From Thinopyrum elongatum (taxonomy: Eukaryota > Streptophyta > Magnoliopsida > Poales > Poaceae): a stretch of 64,000 nt of DNA. A program made the position numbers and the translations under genes. How positions within the stretch are numbered: position 1 is the stretch's first letter; every line of letters begins with the position of its first letter. Below are positions 55,268 to 64,000 of the stretch, piece after piece. The DNA is taken from the NCBI GenBank assembly GCA_011799875.1, contig CM022297.1, positions 361,526,921 to 361,590,920 of the forward strand. Reading direction: 5' to 3'. The notes beneath the pieces were generated by a model that searched no databases, was not told where the DNA came from, and saw only the letters and a program-made list of their open reading frames with translations.

Positions 55268-55537
55268 GTTTCCATTCGTATGTACATCCCACACGGTGAA
55301 TCCCAGAAAAACATTTCCGTTCGTATGTATATCACACACAGCCAATCCAAGGAGTACGTTTCCGTTCTTATGTACATCCCACACAGTCAATCTAGGGAAA
55401 ACGTTTCCATTCGTGTGTACATCCCACACAGTCAATCCAGGGAAAACGTTTCCGTTCATATGCACATCCCACACAGTCAATCCAGGGAAAACGTTTTCGT
55501 TCGTATGTACATCCCACACAGGTTTATGTATAGGCTC
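55268..55537. repeat. Six tandem 45-bp subterminal repeats
   Basis: The phrase GTTTCC(A/G)TTCGTATGTACATC recurs at 55,268, 55,313, 55,358, 55,403, 55,448 and 55,493, an exact period of 45. Later units are more alike than the first two. CACTA transposases bind reiterated motifs near the termini, which is the likely role. Because 45 is a multiple of three, long but meaningless frames open on both strands. Confidence 0.9.
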
Positions 55538-55890
55538 GTGTGTGATAGGTGTAACTATCACGCACGCTCTGCCTTGGTTAACAGTTTTCTTTTATCAACT
55601 ACATCACACAGAATTTGATGAAGAAAACTATGTGGCATTGGGCTATCCATCACAAGCGCTTTTACTGCTAGAACCGTTTGCAAAGTTCCATGACACATTT
55701 AGCAGGTTTATTAGTTTACAGTTAATAATTCTAGTATTACGCAAATTCACATTTCATATCGAACAGCTGTTTGCCAATTTCATATCAGGCACATAAATAT
55801 ATTTTAACATCACAGTACGATAGCTACCTGAAAACAGCACAGTACAGCATATAGCTAGTTCAACTTCATAAGAACAATATATTCATTTCC

Positions 55891-57283
55891 CTAATCGAGA
55901 TCATCCAGGCTCGTCTTATCCACCTCTGCTTTCAGTTTAGTAAGAACCTGTTTTGCACTGGCCAACTGGGAAAGTGCCTCCTCCTTCGCCAACACCATCT
56001 TAGCAAAGTCTGATTTAAAAAATCTGAGCTCATTCTCCACCTTCCTCTTTTTATCCCGCATCTTCAAATATTCTTCAGCGTTGACAACACTTTCTCTAAG
56101 CCTACCTCTGTTCTCTTCCTCATACATGCTCCAGAGCTTTGCTAGGCACATCTGTGGCCACTCTTGATCAACCCACTCCAAGTAAGAACAATTTTGTTCA
56201 TCCTATAATATTTAAAACTAGATCAGTAACAATTGTAGGGGAAATGGGTTTATAGCAACATAGAAAATCACCAATACTTATTTTGAAAAACTGAAGAAAC
56301 AGGTTAATTATGACATATCTTCTCAAAAAGATCAATGTGCAAATGAATTAATTGCTACTGAGACAACAACCAAATTCTGAGACATCAGAAGCTATAATTA
56401 ACTACAACAATGCTACAAGTTCTTACTCATGTACTATAAATAACAAATTGAACATTTTATGAGGAAGGTAAATATAGCTGCAACAGCATAGCGACAGTGT
56501 TTGGATGACAGCAAATTGATACTAACAGGTGTGTACATGCACAAATTTAGTAACATGGAACTAATAGCACTACGGCCGTCCACTATGTATGCCAAAACCG
56601 GTGTAAAGACAACTGTTGCTACATCTCGCACCGGTGCCCTGCACTGGCGAGCCGATGCAGCGGAAAAAAATCAGGGACCCGGACTCCGAAGCACCTTATT
56701 GCTCCGATGCCCAGTTCCTTCGTGCCATAAAGATTTAGTATTTTACTGCTTGGCTGCTCGGATGTGTGGGCCAAAGTTGGCTGCACAAACTGCTGAAGCG
56801 GTGCCAAATAATTTTCTAATGGCATCGCTGATGAGATGGCAACATTTTTAGATACTAGGTACAAACTGTAACACTGTCTTAGGATGCATTTGGTTGAAGG
56901 TGTGGTATGAATGGGTTGGGACCGTGACAGTGTCTGAATCACATCTAACAAATGATTTGTAACAATGAAAGAGGGTCTAACCTTCTCTGCACATGCCAGA
57001 AACTTCCTCCCACTGTCCACAGATTCAAACGCAACTAGCTTCATGCATGGAGATTAATGGTGACAACGAGCAGACAGATCTTCAGCCACCCCGCTCCATT
57101 TGTTTCAACTGATGGTCCTAGGGAGCTACAAGAGGAAGAAATGACTCAAATCTACCGCCGGGTAAAAATCCTTCATTCCAAGTCATAGCCCGAGAGAGAG
57201 AAGAGAGAAGAGAGGCATACCCGGGTGGTGAAGGAGTCATCGTCGGAGGAGGAACCGCAGGAGAGGTCATTGAAGAAGACCAT
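55891..57283 (-). pseudogene. GRF-type zinc-finger gene carried by the CACTA element, two stops
   Basis: Three exons with GT-AG junctions in phase 0: 57,283-57,221 (MVFFNDLSCGSSSDDDSFTTR), 57,125-56,982 and 56,202-55,891; total 172 codons. Exon 2 plus the start of exon 3 spell a GRF zinc finger: CHH.SPC, LVAFESVDSGRKFLAC, then NCSYLEWVDQEW. The rest is a coiled coil (LWSMYEEENRGRL, KKRKVENELRFFKSDFAKMV) to a stop after SLDDLD. GRF fingers bind nucleic acid. Two stops in exon 2 (TGA 57,105-57,107 and TAA 57,054-57,056) are each one C-to-T change from CGA or CAA. Such small GRF genes are abundant in wheat-type genomes. Confidence 0.7.
56203..56981 (-). other. Intron 2 of the GRF gene
   Basis: Donor GAGAAG|GTTAGACC and acceptor TTATAG|GATGAACAA. 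779 bases with no other supported content. Confidence 0.6.
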
Positions 57284-57791
57284 GGCGACCCCGGCGGTAG
57301 GATGCGAGACGGCGAGAGCGAGGAAGCAAGTGAGGAAGCGGCTATAGCTTAGGAAGGAAGGAAGGAGGAAACCGGGGAAATGTGACTTGTGGTCGGGGAG
57401 AAAAGGGGGTGGGGAAGGGGGGTACATATTTCGGCGATAGGCCAAAAATTTCGAAATGTGGAGAGAAACTTTGCGCGCAGTGCCGCCGGACACCATTCAC
57501 TTTGAACGATTGTGTGCATCGCAAACGATTCTTCTGCTTTACGCGCATGGGATGAGTTTGATAATTCAAATTTTGGTGGAAATTTCCCCGGGTATGTCAT
57601 TGCATAATTTAACATCGCTTGCTAATTTGGACACACAAAAGAGCGTACAGCACACAGACCACACTTACTGAATCGAGCAATTTTAGTAATTAAACAGAGC
57701 CAGTTGACCTAAACATTGCTCTAACAAAAGACTAGCATTAAAAACAAAGCCTAAGTACGCATAATTTTAACAAATCCGCCGCAGCGCCGGC

Positions 57792-58446
57792 CTATGCATC
57801 GCCGGTGTGAGATGAGACGTCGATGACTTGTCCTGGCGACATGCCGCCGTTGGTGGACTCCGCGTCCCCCCTGCTGAAGTCGACTGCGTCCTCGTCCTCG
57901 TCCTCGGCGCCGCCCTCAAGGTTGTAGTACTCGTAGTAGTGGCTACGCCAGAGCTCTCGTTGGTACTCCACCACCGATTCCTCGACGGACAGACTCTTCT
58001 CTACCTCGACCTCGGCCACGCGCAACTCCTCCTCCCGGCGCTCCTCGATCTCCGCTACCTCCTGCATCTCCAGCTCCCGCTCGGCGATCTCATGAGGAAG
58101 CAGGTGCTCCATGACCACCGCCGCCTTTTCGGACGTGGGTTGCATGCTGGATTCCGAGGTGGCCTGGAATATCTTAGCGTGTGCGTCCTCGATCTTGGCA
58201 TGGATGGCCTCGACTCGGGCCAGGGTGACATAGGCGGCACGGACGGCAGCTCGAGCGCTCTTGGCGTTTGCAGGCTGCAGCTGCCCTGTCGGCTGCCGCA
58301 GACGCCCTCTCGGCGGATGCGGCCGCGCTCAATGCGGATGCGGCGGCACTCTCGGCGTAGGCGGCCGCGCTCTCGGCGCAGGCGGCGGCGCTCGGGGAGG
58401 ACGCGGCCATCGTACGGGCCTTCACGAAGTGTTTCCACGGTGTCAT
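57792..58446 (-). pseudogene. Ala-rich and Glu-rich gene carried by the CACTA element, frameshifted
   Basis: The reading starts at MTPWKHFVKARTMAASS (58,446), passes through an alanine-rich repeat (AACAESAAAYAESAAASALS) and shifts frame near 58,268. It continues as SARAAVRAAYVTLARVEAIH, an acidic coiled coil (EIAERELEMQEVAEIEERRE), RELWRSHYYEYYNLEGG and an acidic tail ending SHTGDA. One inserted or deleted base in the CTGCAAACGCC region explains the shift. A TATA-like TATTTAA lies 100 bases upstream. I do not recognise a domain; it may be an accessory protein of this CACTA family. Confidence 0.5.
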
Positions 58447-58545
58447 CTTTGCAAGAAGGGGGTGCGGGAATGGGGATCGGGATTCGTGGATTCGGGGGTT
58501 ACCGGCACTAGAGCAGGCGAGCCGGCGAAGCTTAAGGAGGAAGAC

Positions 58546-58552
58546 TTAAATA
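58546..58552 (-). promoter_or_regulatory. TATA-like box for the Ala-rich gene
   Basis: TATTTAA on the reverse strand, 100 bases before the ATG and about 140 bases from the edge of the tandem array. Confidence 0.5.
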
Positions 58553-58692
58553 GACCCAGAAATTTTCATCGCAAACAGTTCCTACAAAAAAACTGTGTGT
58601 GATGTTGTGGATATTTTTTATTAGCTGTGAAAGACGAATTTGGAGTAAAGTGGCAACGGATGGTGTTTTAAATGTACGAGAAAATTTGTAGT

Positions 58693-61600
58693 ACTAATAC
58701 AACTGTCATGTCAAATTTTGGAAAATTTCAGGGGTCATTTGACCTTTTAAGACATTTAAGTGATTTTCTAGCCATTTAATGACCGTAATTCAAATTTGAA
58801 CTGCATGTACATGCAATAGCTAACCATAACGGTTTCAAAAGTCATATTTTGTGTACTTGTGTGCGATTTAATTCCATGTGCAGTAAATTGGAAGGAATTT
58901 TCAAACATATTGGTCTAACGGCTATGACAGAATTAAGCATGGAGTGCCATGGCATTTAAATTCCAAAAAAATAAAAAAAGATAAGAAACACATGAAACCT
59001 TGCTTAATGTAATGTCATGCCACCAAGATGATGTGGTAAATTTTTTGGCATGTTTGACGAAAGTTTGAACACACACCCCTCACAAACCGAAGCAACTCAC
59101 TAGAAGGCTCGTGGTTCCGAGAGGGAACAATGCATGTTTGATGACGAACGGGAGATAGCTTCCCCTTACGGCCTTCAAATTTTTTCTACATTTAACGTGC
59201 ACTAATACAACTGTCATGTGAAAATTTGGAAAATTCCAGGGGTCATTTGACCTTTTAAAGACATTTAAGTGATTTTCTAGCCATTTAATGACCGTAATTC
59301 AAATTTGAACTACATGTACATGCAACAGCTAACCATAACGGTTTGAAAAATCATATTTGTGTACTCGTGTGCGAGTTAATTCCATGTGCAGTAAATTAGA
59401 AGGAATTTTCAAACATATTGGTCTCACGGCATGGACACATGCATGGAGTGCCATGGCATTTTAATTCCAAAAAATTAAAAAATGATCAGAAAAACATGAA
59501 ACCTTGCTTGATGTAATGTCATGCCAACAAGATGATGTGCTAAAAAAATTGGCCTGTTTGATGAAAGTTTTGACACACACCCCTCACAATCCGGAGCAAC
59601 TCACTAGAAGGCTCGTGGTTCCGAGAGGGAACAATGCATGTTTGATGACGAACAGGAGATAGCTTCCTCTTACGGCCTTCATTTTTTTTTCTACGTTTAA
59701 CGTGCACTAATACAACTGTCATGTGAAAATTTGGAAAATTTTAGGGGTCATTTGACCTTTTAAAGACATTTAAGTGATTTTCTAGCCATTTAATGACTGT
59801 AATTCAAATTTGAACTATATTTACATGCAACGGCTAACCATAACGGTTTGAAAAATCATATTTGTGTACTTGTGTGCGAGTTAATTCCATGTGCAGTAAA
59901 TTAGAAGGAATTTTCAAACATATTGGTCTCACGGCAGGGACACATGCATGGAGTGCCATGGCATTTTAATTTGAAAAAATTAAAAAATGATCAGAAAAAC
60001 ATGAAACCATGCTTGATGTAATGTCATGCCACCAAGATGATGTGGTAAAAAAATTGGCCTGTTTGACGAAAGTTTGGACACACACCCCTCACAAAACAGA
60101 GCAACTTACTAGAAGGCGCGTGGTTCCGAGAGGGAACAATGCATGTTTGATGACGAATGGGAGATAGCTTCCTCTTACGGCCTTCAATTTTGTTCTACGT
60201 TTAACGTGCACTAATACAACTGTCATGTGAAAATTTGGAAAATTTCAGGGGTCATTTGACCTTCTAAAGATATTTAAGTGATTTTCTAGCCATTTAATGA
60301 CCGTAAGTCAAATTTAACTACATCTACATGCAACGGCTAACCATAACGGTTTGAAAAATCATATTTGTGTACTTGTGTGCGAGTTAATTCCATGTGCAGT
60401 AAATTAGAAGGAATTTTCAAACATATTGGTCTCACGGCATGGACACATGCATGGAGTGCCATGGCATTTTAATTCCAAAAAATTAAAAAATGATCAGAAA
60501 AACATGAAACCTTGCTTGATGTAATGTCATGCCACCAAGATGATGTGGTAAAAAAATTGGCCTATTTGACGAAAGTTTGGACACACACCCCTCACAAACC
60601 AGAGCAACTCACTACAAGGCTCGTTGTTCCGAGAGGGAACAATGCATGTTTGATGACGAACAGGAGATAGCTTCCTCTTACGGCCTTCAATTTTTTTTTC
60701 TATGTTTAACGTGCACTAATACAACTGTCATGTGAAAATTTGGAAAATTTCAGGGGTCATTTGACCTTTTAAAGACATTTAAGTGATTTTCTAGCCATTT
60801 AATGACCATAATTCAAATTTGAACTACATCTACATGCAACGGCTAACCATAATGGTTTGAAAAATCATATTTGTGTACTTGTGTGCGAGTTAATTCCATG
60901 TGCAGTAAATTAGAAGGAATTTTGAAACATATTCGTCTCACGGCATGGACACATGCATGGAGTGCCATGGCATTTTAATTCAAAAAAATTAAAAAATGAT
61001 CAGAAAAACATGAAACCTTGCTTGATGTAATGTCATGCCACCAAGATGATGTGGTAAAAAAATTGGCCTGTTTGACGAAAGTTTGGACACACACCCCTCA
61101 CAAAATGGAGCAACTTACTAGAAGGCTCGTGGTTCCGAGAGGGAACAATGCATGTTTGACGATGAACGGGAGATAGCTTCCTCTTACGGCCTTCAATTTT
61201 TTTTCTACGTTTAACGTGCACTAATACAACTATCATGTGAAAATTTGGAAAATTTCAGGGGTTATTTGACCTTTTATAGATATTTAAGTGATTTTCTAAC
61301 CATTTAATGACCGTAAGTCAAATTTGAACTACATCTACATGCAACGGCTAACCATAACGGTTTGAAAAATCATATTTGTGTACTTGTGTGCGAGTTAATT
61401 CCATGTGTAGTAAATTAGAAGGAATTTTCAAACATATTAGTCTCACGGCATGGACACATGCATGGAGTGCCATGGTATTTTAATTCCAAAAAATTAAAAA
61501 ATGATCAGAAAAACATGAAACCTTGCTTGATGTAATGTCACACCACCAAGATGATGTGGTAAAAAAATTGGCCTGTTTGACGAAAGTTTGGACACACACC

Positions 61601-64000
61601 CTCACAAACCGGCGCTACTCACTAGATGGCTCATGGTTCCGAGAGGGAACAATGCATGTTTGATGACGAACGGGAGATAGCTTCCTCTTATGGCCTTCAA
61701 ATTTTTTTTATACGTTTAACATGCACTAATACAACTGTCATGTGAAAATTTGGAAAATTTCAGGGGTCATTTGACCTTTTAAAGACATTTAAGTGATTTT
61801 CTAGCCATTTAATGACCGTAATTCAAATTTGAACTATATCTACATGCAATGGCTAACCATAACGGTTTGAAAAATCATATTTGTGTACTTGTGTGCGAGT
61901 TAATTCCATGTGCAGTAAATTAGAAGGAATTTTCAAACATATTGGTCTCACGGCATGGACACATGCATGGAGTGCCATGGCATTTTAATTCCAAAAAATT
62001 AAAAAATGATCAGAAAAACATGAAACCTTGCTTGATGTAATGTCATGCCACCAAGATGATGTGGTAAAAAAATTGGCCTGTTTGACGAAAGTTTGGACAC
62101 ACACCCCTCACAAACCAGAACAACTCACTAGAAGGCCCGTTGTTCCGAGAGGGAACAATACATGTTTGATGACGAACGGGAGATAGCTTCCTCTTATGGC
62201 CTTCAAAATTTTTTTCTACGTTTAACGTGCACTAATACAACTGTCATGTGAAAATTTGGAAAATTTCAGGGGTCATTTGACCTTTTAAAGACATTTAAGT
62301 GATTTTCTAGCCATTTAATGACCGTAATTCAAATTTATACTACATCTACATGCAACGGCTAACCATAACGGTTTGAAAAATCATATTTGTGTACTTGTGT
62401 GCGAGTTAATTCCATGTGCAGTAAATTAGAAGGAATTTTCAAACATATTGGTTTCACGCCATGGAAACATGCATGGAGTGCCATGGCATTTTAATTCCAA
62501 AAAATTAAAAAATGATCAGAAAAACATGAAACCTGGCTTGATGTAGTGTCATGCCACCAAGATGATGTGGTAAAAAAGATTGGCATGTTTGACGAAAGTT
62601 TGGACACACACCCCTCACAAAACGGAGCAACTCACTAGAAGGCTCGTGGTTCCGAGAGGGAACAATGCATGTTTGATGACGAACAGGAGATAGCTTCCTC
62701 TTACGGCCTTCAATTTTTTTTCTACGTTTAACGTGCACTAATACAACTGTCATGTGAAAATTTGGAAAATTTCAGGGGTCATTTGACCTTTTAAAGATAT
62801 TTAAGTGATTTTCTAGCCATTTAATGACCGTAAGTAAAATTTGAACTACATCTACATGCAACGGCTTACCATAACGGTTTGAAAAATCATATTTGTGTAC
62901 TTGTGTGCGAGTTAATTCCATGTGTAGTAAATTAGAAGGAATTTTCAAACATATTGGTCTCACGGCATGGACACATGCATGGAGTGCCATGGCATTTTGA
63001 TTCCAAAAAATTAAAAAATGATTAGAAAAACATGAAACCTTGCTTGATGTAATGTCATGCCACCAAGATGATGTGGTAAAAAAATTGGCGTGTTTGACGA
63101 AAGTTTGGACACACACCCATCACAAACCGGAGCAACTCACTAGAAGGCTCGTGGTTCCGACAGGGAACAATGCATGTTTGATGACGAACGGGAGATAGCT
63201 TCCTCTTACGGCCTTCAAATTTTTTTCTATGTTTAACGTGCACTAATACAACTGTCATGTGAAAATTTGGAAAATTTCAGGGGTCATTTGACCTTTTAAA
63301 GACATTTAAGTGGTTTTCTTGCCATTTAATGACCGTAATTCAAATTTGAACTATATCTACATGCAATGGCTAACCATAATGGTTTGAAAAATCATATTTG
63401 TCTACTCGTGTGCGAGTTAATTCCATGTGCAGTAAATTAGAAGGAATTTTCAAACATATTGGTCTCACGGCATGGACACATGCATGGAGTGCCATGGCAT
63501 TTTAATTCCAAAAAATTAAAAAATGATCAAAAAAACATGAAACCTTGCTTGATGTAATGTCATGCCACCAAGATGATGTGGTAACAAAATTGGCCTGTTT
63601 GACGAAAGTTTGCACACACACCCCCTCACAAACCGGAGCAACTCACTAGAAGGCTCGTGGTTCCGAGAGGGAACAATGCATGTTTGATGACGAACGGGAG
63701 ATAACTTCCTCTTGGGCCTTCAAATTTGTTTCTACGTTTAACGTGCACTAATACAACTGCCATGCGAAAATTTGGAAAATTTCAGGGGTCATTTGACCTT
63801 TTAAAGACATTTAAGTGATTTTCTAGCCATTTAATGACCGTAATTCAAATTTGAACTATATCTACATGCAACGGCTAACCATAACGGTTTGAAAAATCAT
63901 ATTTGTGTACTTGTGTGCGAGTTAATTCCATGTGCAGTAAATTAGAAGGAATTTTCAAACATATTGGTCTCACGGCATGGACACATGCATGGAGTGCCAT
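58693..64000. repeat. Tandem array, about 505-bp unit, more than ten copies
   Basis: ACTAATACAACT recurs (with small changes) at 58,693, 59,201, 59,706, 60,210, 60,715, 61,220, 61,725, 62,231, 62,737, 63,242 and 63,747; periods are 504-508. Units differ by only a few percent. Each contains TTCCGAGAGGGAACAATGC (a short foldback GTTCC...GGAAC is formed by GGTTCCGAGAGGGAACAA) and TGCATGGAGTGCCATGGCA. The first unit is the most diverged. The short reverse-strand frames that recur in the units are by-products of the repeat. The array continues beyond the window. Confidence 0.92.

Larger units (their letters stand above)
55071..64000 (-). mobile_element. CACTA-type DNA transposon, one end in view
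   Basis: The left terminus is CACTGGTACGCGTCGG, followed by short repeats, then two reverse-strand genes (a GRF zinc-finger gene and an Ala-rich gene), then a 505-bp tandem array running off the window. It lies within the LTR of another element, which fixes the left border exactly. Neither gene is the transposase, so the transposase may lie beyond the window or the element may be non-autonomous. Assignment rests on the terminus and layout; the second terminus is not visible. Confidence 0.65.

Noticed and set aside
55268..55537. CRISPR-like array
   Set aside because: There are no unique spacers: the whole 45-base unit repeats, and the surroundings are plant transposon DNA.
55070..55796. Long open frames on both strands (over 160 codons) across the 45-bp repeats
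   Set aside because: A period of 45 is a multiple of three, so a stop-free unit gives a long frame automatically; no start context or domain.
59540..63258. Recurring 60-114-codon reverse-strand frames with a common start (M.VVLVHVK)
   Set aside because: They recur because the 505-bp unit recurs; not all units keep the frame open, and no domain is visible.

Overview
This window is plant nuclear DNA from a very large, transposon-filled genome. The mixture of families points to a Triticeae grass (the wheat, Aegilops, barley and rye group): an Angela/BARE-1-like copia element, an Athila-type gypsy element resembling Sabrina, a Tat-lineage gypsy element with an antisense gene, CACTA ends attached to long-period tandem arrays, and a TRIM. 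Family names come from memory of Triticeae repeats and were not searched. I see no intact single-copy host gene and no rRNA, tRNA or CRISPR locus.

Layout. 1-4.53 kb: part of a long LTR and the 3' internal end of a reverse-strand gypsy element. 4.54-7.05 kb: 5' LTR and broken gag of a second reverse-strand gypsy element, inserted in a LINE tail whose RNase H domain is at 7.06-7.47 kb. 8.2-30.7 kb: an unidentified low-copy segment present in at least five pieces (A 8.2-8.9, B 10.5-11.36, C 25.46-25.92, inverted D 26.19-26.42, E 27.68-27.88 plus 29.10-29.31, possible F 30.5 kb). Between the pieces lie a truncated copia element (11.36-17.0 kb), a beta-glucosidase exon fragment (17.55-17.9 kb), a 662-bp tandem array (18.5-22.1 kb), a CACTA terminus (23.23 kb), a LINE fragment (24.0-25.3 kb), a MITE, and a TRIM carrying a hAT insertion (27.88-29.10 kb).

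31.2 kb to the end is a clear nest. An LTR-like remnant (31.19-32.15 kb) is interrupted by a reverse-strand Athila-type element (from 32,147). That element is interrupted by a complete 13.4-kb Tat-lineage element (35,645-49,038, direct repeat CCTGG). The right LTR of the Athila-type element is interrupted at 55,071 by a CACTA element that runs off the window, with 45-bp subterminal repeats, two decayed reverse-strand genes and more than ten copies of a 505-bp tandem repeat. LTR divergence counted by eye (about 3% for the host, 2.0% for the nested element) agrees with the nesting order.

The most interesting object is an antisense gene between pol and the 3' LTR of the Tat-lineage element. It has a TATA-like box, a 5'-UTR intron and five coding exons whose splice phases all agree, predicting 981 codons broken by one stop. 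Almost every in-frame stop in the Tat-lineage element, the Athila-type element and the CACTA GRF gene is one C-to-T change away from a glutamine or arginine codon, which fits deamination of methylated cytosine.
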